Positions 44,519-55,227 of a stretch of DNA of 64,000 nucleotides are shown in pieces. Source of the DNA: an uncultured Prevotellaceae bacterium (GTDB lineage Bacteria > Bacteroidota > Bacteroidia > Bacteroidales > Bacteroidaceae); NCBI GenBank assembly GCA_900316575.1, contig ONDJ01000003.1:62001-126000 (forward strand), given 5' to 3'. The first letter of the stretch is position 1, and every line of letters starts with the position of its first letter. The translations under genes and the position numbers were made by a program. A model generated the notes under the pieces. It did not search any database and was not told the origin of the DNA. It worked only from the letters and a program-made list of their open reading frames with translations.

Positions 44519-45112
44519 TTATGCAACAAATAGCGAGATGTTGTTTTCTTCTGCCATCCGACGCATGTTGAGAACCGCATAGCGCATACGGCCGAGGGCA
44601 GTGTTGATACCCACACCAGTGGTTTCCGCTATTTCCTTGAAGCTCAAGTCTTGGAAAAAACGTAAGAAAACAACTTCGCGTTGCGACTCTGGCAAATGGT
44701 CCATCAGTCTGCGGACATCAATTAGCGTCTGCTCGTTGACCATCTGTGTCTCAATCGGTTGATCGGCCAACGTTACGTCATTCAGTAGATCATATTCGCA
44801 TTCATCATTGGAAATCGCGTTTTCACCACGAAGCGTGCGAAAACGGTCTATGATGTGATTGCGGGCAATGCGTACGAGCCAAGCATAAAAGCGGCCCGAC
44901 GAAGTATAGCGCCCCTGCTGAAGAGTCGTAATAGCTCTTACAAACGTCTCTTGGAAGATGTCATTTGCTGCATCTTCGTTGTGGACGTTATAAAGAATAT
45001 AGGTGTACAACTTGTCCTGATAGCGAGCCAATAATTCATCAAAGGCTGCGCCTGAACCTTGTAAATACATCTCAACCAATTGATCGTCGGTGAGTGGCTT
45101 TTGGAAATCCAT
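44519..45112 (-). CDS. ECF-type RNA polymerase sigma factor
   Basis: This 197-residue sigma-70 family protein has region 2 at about 25-95 (AFDELLARYQDKLYTYILY, DIFQETFVRAI, RFYAWLVRIARNHIIDRFR) and region 4 at about 130-185 (LMDHLPESQREVVFLRFFQD, FKEIAETTGVGINTALGRM). There is no region 1.1 or 3, as expected for ECF factors. No FecR-type anti-sigma gene is next to it, so it does not look like a SusC-linked regulator. It is a single-gene unit with a near-consensus housekeeping promoter and its own terminator. Confidence 0.92.
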   Translation of the reverse strand: MDFQKPLTDDQLVEMYLQGSGAAFDELLARYQDKLYTYILYNVHNEDAANDIFQETFVRAITTLQQGRYTSSGRFYAWLVRIARNHIIDRFRTLRGENAISNDECEYDLLNDVTLADQPIETQMVNEQTLIDVRRLMDHLPESQREVVFLRFFQDLSFKEIAETTGVGINTALGRMRYAVLNMRRMAEENNISLFVA

Positions 45113-45197
45113 TACTTTCTTGTTGTTGATGATTAGAAGTAATGTGGTTCGATAGGCAAGTGTGTTAAGTGAGTTAATAAAATGGCGAATTGCGGAG

Positions 45198-45229
45198 CAA
45201 AAGTAAAATATAACAAATGCTTGAACAAA
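45198..45229 (-). promoter_or_regulatory. Near-perfect housekeeping promoter of the ECF sigma gene
   Basis: On the minus strand TTTG (45229-45226), 20 nt, then TACTTTTG (45205-45198). Both boxes and the spacing match the Bacteroidetes consensus. It predicts a leader of about 80 nt. Confidence 0.8.
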
Positions 45230-45339
45230 TATTTTAACAAAAAACTTTTTACTTTTTTCAAAGTTGCTACTTAAATGCTATGAACTCCCGCCTTCTCTTG
45301 AGGCTCTTTTTACTTTTGCATGGCGCCGTTGGATGGTTT

Positions 45340-46260
45340 ATGAAAAAAGAACAATTTGAATATAGGACTTACGCAGATTTCCTCGCTGACCATTTTAGGG
45401 GAAAAGTGCAGAAAATCGGTATAGATGCAGGTTTCTCATGCCCAAACCGTGATGGAAGCATCAGTAAGGAGGGGTGTGCGTTTTGCAACAATGAAAGTTT
45501 TGTTCCCAAATATTGCTCTCCACGTGTCAGTATTTCTGAGCAATTGCAACAAGGAATTTATTTCTTTCGCAGTAAGTATCCTGCAATGAGTTATTTGGCA
45601 TACTTTCAGGCATACACTGGAACCTATGCTCCGATCGAGATCTTGCGAAAAAAATATGAAGAGGCACTGAGCGTTCCAGGAGTTGTTGGACTCGTTATTG
45701 CAACTCGCCCTGATTGTTTATCGGAAGATGTTTTAGATTTCCTGTCAGAACTTTCTCAAAAAACTTTTGTTCATGTTGAAATAGGGATAGAAACGGTGCA
45801 TGATCGTACCTTGCGGCTCATTGGAAGAGGGCATGATTATCAATGTGCCGCCGATGCCGTAGAGCGACTTGCAAGTAGGGGTATAAAAGTAGGCGGCCAC
45901 ATGATTCTTGGTTTGCCTAGCGAGGATGAATCAGATATATTAGAACAAGCAAGACGTATAGCCCATCTTCCGTTAGATACGTTGAAACTTCATCAGTTAC
46001 AGATAATTCGTAATACTCCCATGGCCAAGCTCTTTCATTCCTCGCCAGAACTATTCATTCCTATGACACCTCTTAAGTATGCAAGCCTCGTTTTAGATTA
46101 TATTGCGTTGCTGCCAGCTACAATAGCCCTTGATCGCTTCTTAAATCAGTCTCCACCCAATTTGCTCGAAACCCCAGGGTGGGGGATAAAGAATTACCAT
46201 TTCAACTATTTACTCAATAAAGAATGGCAGCGGCGTAGGTTGCGTGAGACACATAGTTAG
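45340..46260 (+). CDS. Radical SAM protein, TIGR01212 (YhcC-like) family
   Basis: The frame starts at 45280, but the ATG at 45340 (MKKEQFEYRTYADFLADHF) matches the family opening and gives 306 residues. The 4Fe-4S cluster Cys are in GFSCPNRDGSISKEGCAFC (Cys34, Cys46, Cys49), with the wide spacing typical of this group. GGHMILGLPSEDESD and the C-terminal ETPGWGIKNYHF follow. TIGR01212 proteins are widespread, resemble the Elp3 radical SAM domain and have no firmly assigned reaction. If the upstream start is used, a 20-residue hydrophobic leader is added. Confidence 0.88.
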   Translation: MKKEQFEYRTYADFLADHFRGKVQKIGIDAGFSCPNRDGSISKEGCAFCNNESFVPKYCSPRVSISEQLQQGIYFFRSKYPAMSYLAYFQAYTGTYAPIEILRKKYEEALSVPGVVGLVIATRPDCLSEDVLDFLSELSQKTFVHVEIGIETVHDRTLRLIGRGHDYQCAADAVERLASRGIKVGGHMILGLPSEDESDILEQARRIAHLPLDTLKLHQLQIIRNTPMAKLFHSSPELFIPMTPLKYASLVLDYIALLPATIALDRFLNQSPPNLLETPGWGIKNYHFNYLLNKEWQRRRLRETHS

Positions 46261-46444
46261 TTCAGCGATTGTTCGCAAAAAACAAAAATACATCAGACTA
46301 TACAATATATATAATATAGCACACGAGTAGCTCTTTCTTCGCTTCGACAAATTTCCAGTATTCTACATCCGAGTTTGTACGTGCTTGGAGTGTGTCGAAT
46401 TCTTAAAAAATCTTAAAGAACCGCCCTTGATATGCTTAATTGTG

Positions 46445-46473
46445 TTGCGTAATATAAAAAATACTTAATTTTG
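46445..46473 (+). promoter_or_regulatory. Promoter of the FAS1-SusC-SusD operon
   Basis: TTG (46445-46447), 18 nt, TAATTTTG (46466-46473). This predicts a 5' leader of about 135 nt before the ATG at 46613. The rest of the 46261-46612 gap is AT-rich and has no gene or obvious riboswitch. Confidence 0.65.
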
Positions 46474-46612
46474 CTACCTATTATTGCCATTTGAGTCTTG
46501 CAAAAGGAGGTTTCTCTGTTCTTTGGAAGGCTGTCTGTTGTGGCTGAAAACAAAAAGCTTTTAAAACAAAGCGTTTGAGAATAAATAAAATACAAAATAA
46601 CAAACCTATTTA

Positions 46613-49600
46613 ATGCGTATGAAAAACCGTTTTTGCGTGAAAGTGAAGGCTGCGCTCTATGCGATGTGCTTCCTTTCTATTTGCGGCGTTTCCTACTCCT
46701 GCTCTGACGACTATGATCTCGACGAGACCGTACCGTCTGACATGGCTAATGGAGGTATCTACGACCAACTGCAAGCTCGTGGGTTTACCACTATGACTCG
46801 TCTGATAGACGACCTGGGTTACGCTGAAGTGCTCTCAAAGACTGGTAGTAAGACTCTCTTTGCTGCAGATGATGCTGCGTGGGAAAGATTCTTTGCTACA
46901 ACTACTTGGACTGATGGTGCCGGAAATCCCGTCCGCAGTTACGAACAGTTGTCAACTGGACAGAAGAGCTTGCTCTTTAAGAACGCTATGCTTGACAATG
47001 CTTATGTTCTTGAGATGTTGGCTAATGTGACGTTGAACAACACGTTAAGCAAGAATCAGTGTCTTCGACAGATTACAGCCTTTACTGCTGTGGATACCGT
47101 TCCTTATTGGAAGCCCGCTGATTTACCTGTAATGCGAAACAGCTATTCAGAAACAGAGACTGCCTATACAAGTGACCTCGGTTGGTGGAACGACGTAGAT
47201 TTTTGGGGACGTCGCAATCAGCCGGGTAATCGCTATATGTATATGTCAATAGATGGTACGGATGGTATGATGACCCACTTCATTGAAACCAATATGAAGG
47301 AAAAGAGTATCACCCGTTCAGACGTTGGCTTTATTCTTTTAGGCGATCGTAATGCTTGGACCGATGGAGACCGTAGCTATATTTACAATCGTCAAGTCGT
47401 TCAACAGGACATTGTTTGTAAGAATGGTTACATCCACGTACTTGATGATGTATTGGTGCCGCCATCAAATATGGCAGAGACTATTCGCCAAACGCCAGAG
47501 ACCTCTTATTTCTCAGCAATGCTCGATCGTTTCTCTGCTCCTTATCCCGACATGACACTGACGGCAAACTACAACGCACTTCACGAATTGAATGGCGATA
47601 CTGTCTTTGTTAAGATTTACGCTTCGGATAATGGAAGATACGGCCAAACGGTGAACGATCCCGACCGAAATCCTCTTTCCAACGAGTTCCCCCGCTTGCC
47701 TTACGATCCAGGATGGAATGAGTATTCAGTAGGAAACTCTGTAGCAAAGGAACAAGATATGGCCGCGATGTTCGTTCCCAGTAACGAGGCTATGTGGGTT
47801 TATTTCACTCAGGGACAAGGTGTGACGCTTATGGACCGCTTTGCTAAGGAGTTGCCAGTTACTCGCGAAAACTTCTTGGACAACCTTTATCAAATTCCAT
47901 TGAACATTATGCGCTCACTCATCAACAACTTGATGAAGAGCTCTTTCGTAGAAACTGTTCCCAGCAAGTGGAAGACGATAATGAACGATGCTCAAGACCA
48001 AATGTTCCCGCCTGTAGATTATACAGAGGAAGAGTTTTATGCATTGTTCGATAAAGTGTTGATGGCCAACAATGGCGTTGTATATGTGATGAACAAGCTG
48101 ATTGCTCCTGCAGATCTCGCCAGTGTTATTGCACCAGCACTCTACAGCGAAAATGCACAGATTATGAATGCATTGATTACTGCTGACGAAAATGCGGGTG
48201 TTGAAGGTGCTACCAGCTTTGCCAATTCTCCTCTTCAAAAGTATTATAGTATTTATCTGAAGGCCATGCAGAGCCATTTCTCGTTGTTCATTCCTTGCGA
48301 TGAAGGTTTGCGCGATTATGGTCTCATTGATCCTTTTGCTTATAGTACGGGTAGCGACTCTCGTACCATGCAGAACTGGCGTTTCTGGAGCTTTGAGTAC
48401 TCCAAGACTAACCAACGCGGTAAATATATCCCTATCACCATGCGTGCATATCGTTGGGATCCAAATGTAGCCAGAAACAGCCAGACCGCTACAGCTCAAT
48501 CAGGTCTTAATGTTACCAATCGCCAGGCAACCGACGATGGAGCTGGTGGAGAATTGCGCAAGTTCCTCTTGACAGAGATGGTTGACCAGCATATTATTGT
48601 GCACGACGACCAGCAGGCAGAAGGCGTACTGAGTGCACCTAACTGGTATCGTTCTCGTAATGGAGCTCCAGTATATGTGCAGACAAAGACTTACGACGAC
48701 AACAGCGAAGGAATGCAAGTAGCAGGTGGTTTGCAGATGTGGTTGAACAATGATGCTAATGCTGCAAACGATGAACTTTGCACAGTATTGAAAGGCTTTG
48801 ACCAAACGGGGCGCGAGACTGGTTATGGTAATGGTATGTCATACATTATTGACCGTCCTATGCAGCCTTCTATTCGCAGTGTCTATCGCGTGATGGGCGA
48901 AAATTCCGATTGGTCTAAGTTCTTTGCGATGTGTAATGACTCTCGCATTGAAGATTTGGCAGCCAATGTAGGTTTCAATCTTGCTAAGCCCGACTCCGCA
49001 ATGGCTACAGCAGACTGGAATAGAGAGCGCACAAAGTATTTGGTGTTCCGTCCAGAAGATCAGCGTAACCAATTCTATACTCCTAATAATGAAAAGTTGG
49101 TACGTTTCTTCAACAATTACCACTATACCATCTATCTTCCTACCAACGACGCTATAGACGATGCTATAAGTCACGGTTTGCCCACGTGGGACGATATAGA
49201 AAACTTCGCGATGGAAATTACTCCTTTGACAGAGCAGATCAATGCTATGGGAGAATTAGAGGAGGATGATCCACGCCAGGAAGAATATGATGCTCTGATT
49301 GCTCAGCGCTGGGAGAAGATGCAACGCGGCCAGGCTATGATGACTTGCTTGCTGAACTTCTTGCGTTATCACTTCCAGGGTAAGAGTATTTTTGTTGACA
49401 ACGTTTCTAATTCGGATGCTTATCAGACATCTTGCATTGATAGCGAAACCAACAACTATCTGATGTTGAACGTTTCTCAGACTTCTGGCAATATGTCTGT
49501 AACCGATAATAGCGGCAGTAGTGTTAGTGTGGATGTTTCATCCCCCAGCACCCACAATGTTTTGGCTAACGACATACAGTATAATATGCGTAACAACCAA

Positions 49601-49789
49601 AACACACGTGCCTATCTCGGCCATATTAAAGTAAACTCTTATGTAGTTCTTCACCAGTTGCAAACAGGTAAGTATCTCAACTTCGTAAGCAATTCAGAGT
49701 GGAGCAGGAGCGGTGGTCGCTTCGACAGTTCGTGGAACACGGTCGAAAGTGCGCGTCGTTTTGTTAACAAGTACAGAATACGTAAATAA
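46613..49789 (+). CDS. Surface lipoprotein with four fasciclin (FAS1)-like repeats
   Basis: The 1058-residue protein is exported as a lipoprotein: VSYSC with Cys30, followed by SDDYD, acidic residues that favour surface export in Bacteroidetes. The FAS1 hallmark (hydrophobic strand, F/Y-x-P-x-(N/D)-x-A) occurs at least four times: TLFAADDAAW near 81, AAMFVPSNEAM near 384, HFSLFIPCDEG near 555 and YTIYLPTNDAI near 838. FAS1 domains mediate adhesion or ligand contact. It is the first gene of the operon, 8 bp before a SusC, and probably sits on that transporter as an accessory binding lipoprotein. Confidence 0.82.
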   Translation: MRMKNRFCVKVKAALYAMCFLSICGVSYSCSDDYDLDETVPSDMANGGIYDQLQARGFTTMTRLIDDLGYAEVLSKTGSKTLFAADDAAWERFFATTTWTDGAGNPVRSYEQLSTGQKSLLFKNAMLDNAYVLEMLANVTLNNTLSKNQCLRQITAFTAVDTVPYWKPADLPVMRNSYSETETAYTSDLGWWNDVDFWGRRNQPGNRYMYMSIDGTDGMMTHFIETNMKEKSITRSDVGFILLGDRNAWTDGDRSYIYNRQVVQQDIVCKNGYIHVLDDVLVPPSNMAETIRQTPETSYFSAMLDRFSAPYPDMTLTANYNALHELNGDTVFVKIYASDNGRYGQTVNDPDRNPLSNEFPRLPYDPGWNEYSVGNSVAKEQDMAAMFVPSNEAMWVYFTQGQGVTLMDRFAKELPVTRENFLDNLYQIPLNIMRSLINNLMKSSFVETVPSKWKTIMNDAQDQMFPPVDYTEEEFYALFDKVLMANNGVVYVMNKLIAPADLASVIAPALYSENAQIMNALITADENAGVEGATSFANSPLQKYYSIYLKAMQSHFSLFIPCDEGLRDYGLIDPFAYSTGSDSRTMQNWRFWSFEYSKTNQRGKYIPITMRAYRWDPNVARNSQTATAQSGLNVTNRQATDDGAGGELRKFLLTEMVDQHIIVHDDQQAEGVLSAPNWYRSRNGAPVYVQTKTYDDNSEGMQVAGGLQMWLNNDANAANDELCTVLKGFDQTGRETGYGNGMSYIIDRPMQPSIRSVYRVMGENSDWSKFFAMCNDSRIEDLAANVGFNLAKPDSAMATADWNRERTKYLVFRPEDQRNQFYTPNNEKLVRFFNNYHYTIYLPTNDAIDDAISHGLPTWDDIENFAMEITPLTEQINAMGELEEDDPRQEEYDALIAQRWEKMQRGQAMMTCLLNFLRYHFQGKSIFVDNVSNSDAYQTSCIDSETNNYLMLNVSQTSGNMSVTDNSGSSVSVDVSSPSTHNVLANDIQYNMRNNQNTRAYLGHIKVNSYVVLHQLQTGKYLNFVSNSEWSRSGGRFDSSWNTVESARRFVNKYRIRK

Positions 49790-49797
49790 TCTAAACC

Positions 49798-52700
49798 ATG
49801 AAGAATATAAAGCATTTATTGACCGTAGTCTTTTGCTTCGTTAGCTTGATTGCAACGGCGCAGACGCGTATCACAGGTCACGTCTTCAATGCAGACGATG
49901 GCCCGGTGGTGATGGCCAATGTAACGGAACGCGATGCTTCCAATCGTGTTGTTTCAGCAACACAAACGGATGCAAATGGTAACTTCACGCTGACCGTGAA
50001 GAATCCCGAGCGCAACAAACTGAATGTTTCCTACATTGGTTATAAGCCGGTGACGATGAGTATAGGTACTCAGACGTCTTTTGAGATTGAAATGAAAGAT
50101 GCTTCAACAATGGATGCGGCAACGGTTACCGTTCAGCGTCGCGCATCTTCCAATGGACTTGACATTCCTCAGCGCGAGATTTCTACCGCGCGTCAGACGC
50201 TTGACATGGACAACATGGAAGGTCTTGCTTTTGAGACCGCAGGTGAAGCTCTGCAAGGTCAGATCGCAGGTCTTGACGTTGTGATGAATTCAGGTAACCT
50301 TGGTGCAGGTACTTCAATGCGTCTGCGTGGTGTGACTTCTATCAATGGTTCTTCCGAGCCTTTGATCGTCGTCAACGGATATATCCTTGAGGATTATAAT
50401 TCAGATGACCTCGACTTCGAGAACATGGAAGACACTGAGCAGTTTGCAACACTTCTTCAAGTAAATGTTGACGACATCAAGAGCATCGACGTACTCAAGG
50501 ATGCTGCAGCAACAGCTATATGGGGTGCGCGTGGTGCAAATGGTGTGATTTCAATCACCACACGTCGTGGTTCCCGTGGTAAGACCCGTGTATCATTCTC
50601 ATATAAGTTCAGTGGCACTTGGCAACCTCAAGGCATGCGCATGTTGAGCGGTGACGATTATAGTATGATGCTCAAGGAAGCCTACTTCAATCCCCAGCAG
50701 AGCGACGTGGCTTCAGGTATCGTAGAGTTAATGTACGACCGCAACAAGCCAGCCTATTATGGTAACTTCTCTCATAATACCGACTGGATTGATCTTGTAA
50801 CGACCTTTGGTCAGGCTCACAACTACACCCTAGCAATCAGTGGTGGTGGTGAAAAAGCTGTTTTCCGTGTGTCGGGTAGCTACGACCACGAAACAGGTTC
50901 TATCATCAAGCAGAAACTCGATCGCTTCACCACTCGCCTAGCCCTTGACTACTATGTGTCCGACCGTATCAAGTTCACAACCGACTTCTCTTTGGCTTAC
51001 ACACGCAACATTAAGAACTATTCTACTGGTCTTCTTAGTAAAGCGTATTATGCCATGCCTAATATGAGCTTGTATCGTTATGAAAACGATCGTCTTACGG
51101 GTGAGTATTATCAGACGAACGATTACTTCATCATGCCGCCGGCTGCCACAACCCCTGGTTTGCTTGACAACTCCAGTGGTCGCTCTTCATACTATTTGAG
51201 TGACATGGTAAACAATGGTAACCCCATTGCCGAGGCCAATTTGTCATGGCGCCATCAGTCCGTTTATAATATCACTCCTCAATTCTCAATTGATTATAAG
51301 TTCCTCGGTAAGGATGCCGATGAGACTCAACTCAACTATCAAGGTTCTGTTCAGCTCGTTGCTTATACACAGAGTGAGGACTCTTATTTCCCCCAACAAC
51401 TTACCGCTAAGTCAGTGTCTGACGGTGTGAATCTTACCAGCAATGGTGAATTCAAGAGCACTTCGTTCACCACTCGTCACCAATTGGTATTCCATCCTCA
51501 TTTCTCTAACGAGAACCACTCCTTGCAGGTAATGGTACGTGGTGAAATCAATACTTCGAGCAGCACCACTCAGAACCTTTCTTCCTCTGGTATCGCTGGT
51601 GGTATCACATCTTCAGCAGCTCAAGGTTATCTGACCAGTGCTTCAACCAGCACTTCCACCAGCCACAATGCTAATGCACTCGGAACAATGCACTATTCTT
51701 ATGGTTCCAAGTATGCATTTGACTTCACGCTCCGTGCCGACGGTGTTTCTAAGTTTGGAGCTGGTAAGAAATGGGGCTTCTTCCCCGGTATTTCAGGTCG
51801 TTGGAATATCAGTGATGAAAACTTCTTCAAGCCCTTGCGTCCTTACATCAATATGTTGGCCGTGCGTGCAGGTTGGGGTATCACTGGTAACCATGGTGCC
51901 ATTGGTACATACACGCAGTATAATACCTATAGCCGTTCTCACCAGGGAACTTACAATGGAACCAGCGTTATTGTTCCGACAAACCTCAAGCTGACCACAA
52001 TTCGTTACGAAAAGACAAAGTCATGGAACCTCGGTTTCAACTTGAATATTCTCGACGACCTCTTGCAGTTCGACTTGAATATCTACAATCGTAAGATTTC
52101 AGATTTGATCAACAATGGTGTTCGTATTCCTTCAACCTCTGGTTTCAGCTCGCTTAGCTCAGCCAACATCGGTTCGATGGAAAACGAAGGTTGGGAACTC
52201 TTTATCAATACTGGCCCGTTGTTCAAGATGGGTAAGTTCCACGCACGTTTCCGCTTGAACTTCGCTCAGAACATCAACACCATCACCATGATGGATGCAG
52301 CCGTTCTTGCAGCCAACAATGCCGACTTTAATTATGCCAACGAATCAGTGATGCGTCGTGTTCAGATTGGTAACGCTCTTGGTGGTATCTATGGTTTCCG
52401 CTATAAGGGTGTATATGCTTACGACTACGACCACAATGGTTACTTCCTCAATGACGCAAAGAATGATTATCGCAAAGCCGATGGTAGTCGCAACACGGCA
52501 GCTGCAACAGGCTTGACAGCTCCTATTGCCTATGATGCACAGGGCAATATCATTTACGACAAGAATGGTAACCCGCTTCCCATGTATTTCAACTATGGAG
52601 GTGTGAACTATCAGTTCCAGGGTGGTGATGTTATTTATGAGGACATCAACCACGATGGTCAGATTGACGATCTTGATATTGTTTATCTCGGCGGTTCTAA

Positions 52701-53205
52701 TCCAAAGATCACTGGTGGATTTGGTATAGACCTCACTTATGGTCAGTGGACGCTGAAGACATCCTTCAACTTCCGTCTTGGCAATAAGATTATCAACATG
52801 GCCAAGATGTATGCTGAGAATATGCGTACCAACAAGAATCAGATGTCATCTGTCAACTGGCGTTGGCGCAAGAATGGCGACGTACGCGACATTCCTCGCG
52901 CTATGCGTCAATACGATGCAACAGCGGTATCTTACAACAGCCTTATCAGCGACCGTTACGTAGAGCCCGGCGATTTCCTTCGTTTCAACTACGTTCAGCT
53001 TTCCTACAACTTGCCCGCTGCTGTTGCTAAGCGCTTTGGTCTGTCACACTTGCGTATTTCTGCCAGTGGAAACAACTTGATCTTCTGGACGAAATACTCT
53101 GGTGTAGATCCCGAGCACAATCAGAGTGGTTATTCACCAACGGTAGATAGTTCTTCTACACCGCGTTCACGTTCTTTCACTTTCAACCTGAGCTTCGGCT
53201 TCTAA
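49798..53205 (+). CDS. SusC/RagA family TonB-linked outer membrane transporter (first copy)
   Basis: The 1135-residue transporter has a signal peptide ending ATAQ, a carboxypeptidase-like beta domain (about 23-100, ITGHVFNADDGPVVMANV), a plug with MRLRGVTSINGSSEPLIVVN and SIDVLKDAAATAIWGARGAN, and a 22-strand barrel to the aromatic end FTFNLSFGF. These are the SusC-type signatures. With SusD it forms the lidded nutrient importer energised by TonB-ExbBD. SusD follows 12 bp later. Cargo is unknown; no glycan-degrading enzyme is encoded nearby. Confidence 0.94.
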   Translation: MKNIKHLLTVVFCFVSLIATAQTRITGHVFNADDGPVVMANVTERDASNRVVSATQTDANGNFTLTVKNPERNKLNVSYIGYKPVTMSIGTQTSFEIEMKDASTMDAATVTVQRRASSNGLDIPQREISTARQTLDMDNMEGLAFETAGEALQGQIAGLDVVMNSGNLGAGTSMRLRGVTSINGSSEPLIVVNGYILEDYNSDDLDFENMEDTEQFATLLQVNVDDIKSIDVLKDAAATAIWGARGANGVISITTRRGSRGKTRVSFSYKFSGTWQPQGMRMLSGDDYSMMLKEAYFNPQQSDVASGIVELMYDRNKPAYYGNFSHNTDWIDLVTTFGQAHNYTLAISGGGEKAVFRVSGSYDHETGSIIKQKLDRFTTRLALDYYVSDRIKFTTDFSLAYTRNIKNYSTGLLSKAYYAMPNMSLYRYENDRLTGEYYQTNDYFIMPPAATTPGLLDNSSGRSSYYLSDMVNNGNPIAEANLSWRHQSVYNITPQFSIDYKFLGKDADETQLNYQGSVQLVAYTQSEDSYFPQQLTAKSVSDGVNLTSNGEFKSTSFTTRHQLVFHPHFSNENHSLQVMVRGEINTSSSTTQNLSSSGIAGGITSSAAQGYLTSASTSTSTSHNANALGTMHYSYGSKYAFDFTLRADGVSKFGAGKKWGFFPGISGRWNISDENFFKPLRPYINMLAVRAGWGITGNHGAIGTYTQYNTYSRSHQGTYNGTSVIVPTNLKLTTIRYEKTKSWNLGFNLNILDDLLQFDLNIYNRKISDLINNGVRIPSTSGFSSLSSANIGSMENEGWELFINTGPLFKMGKFHARFRLNFAQNINTITMMDAAVLAANNADFNYANESVMRRVQIGNALGGIYGFRYKGVYAYDYDHNGYFLNDAKNDYRKADGSRNTAAATGLTAPIAYDAQGNIIYDKNGNPLPMYFNYGGVNYQFQGGDVIYEDINHDGQIDDLDIVYLGGSNPKITGGFGIDLTYGQWTLKTSFNFRLGNKIINMAKMYAENMRTNKNQMSSVNWRWRKNGDVRDIPRAMRQYDATAVSYNSLISDRYVEPGDFLRFNYVQLSYNLPAAVAKRFGLSHLRISASGNNLIFWTKYSGVDPEHNQSGYSPTVDSSSTPRSRSFTFNLSFGF

Positions 53206-53217
53206 TCCATTGTTGAC

Positions 53218-55143
53218 ATGAAATTACACAATATTTATAAAACCATTTTCCTCTCAGGGATACTCGCTGCAGGTACGCTCTTTACTGCGTGCGATGATTT
53301 CCTTACCGTCCTTCCTGAAGACTCCACAACCGAGGAACACTTCTGGGAGAGCGAGGAGGACCTACTCAATGTTCGAGCTGGAGCTTATCGGCAATTAGCC
53401 AGTCTGGGCAATGCCTTTATCTATTGGGGTGAGCTCCGTGCGGACAATCTTAAGCTGAACAAGCTTGACAACAACGAGTTGCTCTTCCTTCAGCAGGCAA
53501 TCCTTCGTCCCACCAACAATAACTTTGATTGGTCAGGAGTGTATAAAGGAATCAGCCTCTGTAATCTTATTCTTGCTAAGGGCGATGAGATGACTCAGGA
53601 GCCTCTACGCGATCCCACGTTCTCTCGCAATGATTACAATCAGTATTCAGCTGATATTATGGGTTTGCGTGCATTGTACTACTTCTATTTGGTCCGTGCT
53701 TTCCGCGATGTGCCTTATGTAACGTCGGTGGTTACGTCAGATGAACAGGCAATGCAGCTCTATATTCCCGTGTCGAGCGGTGAGTCCATTCTTGGTGAGA
53801 TGTGCACGCAGTTAGAAGACGTTGTTAACTTAGCCTTCACTGAAGAATCTTTCACAAGCTCCAACGACAAGAAAGCTTATTTCACCCGCACAGCCATCCA
53901 TGCCCTTCTTGCTGATATGTACCTCTGGCGTGGTTGTATGTTGAAAAACTATAGTGCAAAGAGAGATGCCGCAGGTCATCACCGCATGGTGAATATGTCT
54001 GATGTGATGCAAGTGAGTGAAGCTGGCGACACCACCTTCGTGACCGCCGATGGTACGCTCCTTACTGACGAATATGCCAATGAGCAGAGCAACGTTTGTT
54101 TCCGCGCAGCTATTGACCATGCTAACGAGGTCATCAAGATACAGATGAATCGTTTTTACAATGCCTATCAGCGCGCAGATGAATTAGCTCGTCGCCGTTA
54201 CGAGACGTTGCCTTCTAATTTCAACAACACAGGTTACACCGGTGGTGGTTTTTATCCGCTCTATCGTAGCACGATAGCAAAGACCGATCGTCGTACGTTT
54301 GATGACCTTTATACTCAATTGTGGTCAGACAATTCGAATGAAAGTATTTTTGAGATACAGTTCGACCGTACTTTCACCAATACCATCTATAACTGGTATG
54401 CTACGTATTCAGGTTCCGACCTTACTGTGGGTACGATGGTTGCAGCAGATTTCTTGGTGTCTAAGTTCAACAGCACGGTTAATTCCAGTAGCCAAGGTTT
54501 TGGTAAGACCGACCTTCGTTCGTTGCAAACGTTTGCTTATACTCCTGAGAATCTAAGCGCAAGCGCAATTCCTGTACATAAGAATATTGCACTCGGTATA
54601 TTCATTGAGGAAGCTACCGATATGTCTAAAGGTTTTGCAAATGATCCGACTTATAGCAGTACCATGGATAAGAACTGGCCTATTTATCGTCTCACCGACG
54701 TGATGCTAATCAAGGCCGAGGCACTTTGTCGTTTGGGCGAGGCATCAGGTTACCCCGAGGCAAACTATTTGGTCAATCATATCTATGCACGCAACTGCCC
54801 GGCTATGAGCGAATCCGATACGACAACCGAGAATACGCAAGCCATTCTGCTCCGCAAGATCTATTACGAGCGTCAGCGTGAATTCGTTGGTGAAGGTAAG
54901 CGTTGGTTTGATGTCGTTCGTCAAGCAGAGGCCGGCGACTACTATGGTGGCCGTACCGTTAGCCTGATGGAAAGCCTTTCTGACTTCATTTCAGTAACTA
55001 ATGTTGTGAAAAATCGCACGCGTAGTTTGTGGGCATTCTATTGCCCGATAACCGATTCCGAGATGCGTGTTGAAGGCATTCAAGCTGGAGGTTATCTAAT
55101 TCAGAATCCAGTCTGGGAACGTTATAGTGAAATCAAAAAATAA
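53218..55143 (+). CDS. SusD/RagB family surface lipoprotein (first copy)
   Basis: The 641-residue lipoprotein has a lipobox at LFTACDDFL (Cys25 followed by two Asp). The SusD fold is visible from EHFWESEEDLLNVRAGAYRQ through the TPR-like helices (NDYNQYSADIMGLRALYYFYL, PYVTSVVT) to the C-terminal VMLIKAEALCRLGEA and KIYYERQREFVGEGKRWFD. It is the lid and ligand-binding partner of the SusC encoded just upstream. Confidence 0.94.
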   Translation: MKLHNIYKTIFLSGILAAGTLFTACDDFLTVLPEDSTTEEHFWESEEDLLNVRAGAYRQLASLGNAFIYWGELRADNLKLNKLDNNELLFLQQAILRPTNNNFDWSGVYKGISLCNLILAKGDEMTQEPLRDPTFSRNDYNQYSADIMGLRALYYFYLVRAFRDVPYVTSVVTSDEQAMQLYIPVSSGESILGEMCTQLEDVVNLAFTEESFTSSNDKKAYFTRTAIHALLADMYLWRGCMLKNYSAKRDAAGHHRMVNMSDVMQVSEAGDTTFVTADGTLLTDEYANEQSNVCFRAAIDHANEVIKIQMNRFYNAYQRADELARRRYETLPSNFNNTGYTGGGFYPLYRSTIAKTDRRTFDDLYTQLWSDNSNESIFEIQFDRTFTNTIYNWYATYSGSDLTVGTMVAADFLVSKFNSTVNSSSQGFGKTDLRSLQTFAYTPENLSASAIPVHKNIALGIFIEEATDMSKGFANDPTYSSTMDKNWPIYRLTDVMLIKAEALCRLGEASGYPEANYLVNHIYARNCPAMSESDTTTENTQAILLRKIYYERQREFVGEGKRWFDVVRQAEAGDYYGGRTVSLMESLSDFISVTNVVKNRTRSLWAFYCPITDSEMRVEGIQAGGYLIQNPVWERYSEIKK

Positions 55144-55227
55144 CATTCGCCTTGTCACTGTTGGCCTTTCCAATTGTGGCAAGAGTTAGCAGACTCTGAT
55201 TTATAAAAATACTTTATATATCTAATT

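Noticed and set aside
44519..45112. ECF sigma factor as the regulator of the SusC/SusD operon
   Set aside because: No FecR-like anti-sigma gene is present and neither SusC shows the extra N-terminal signalling domain (secretin/TonB short N-terminal domain).
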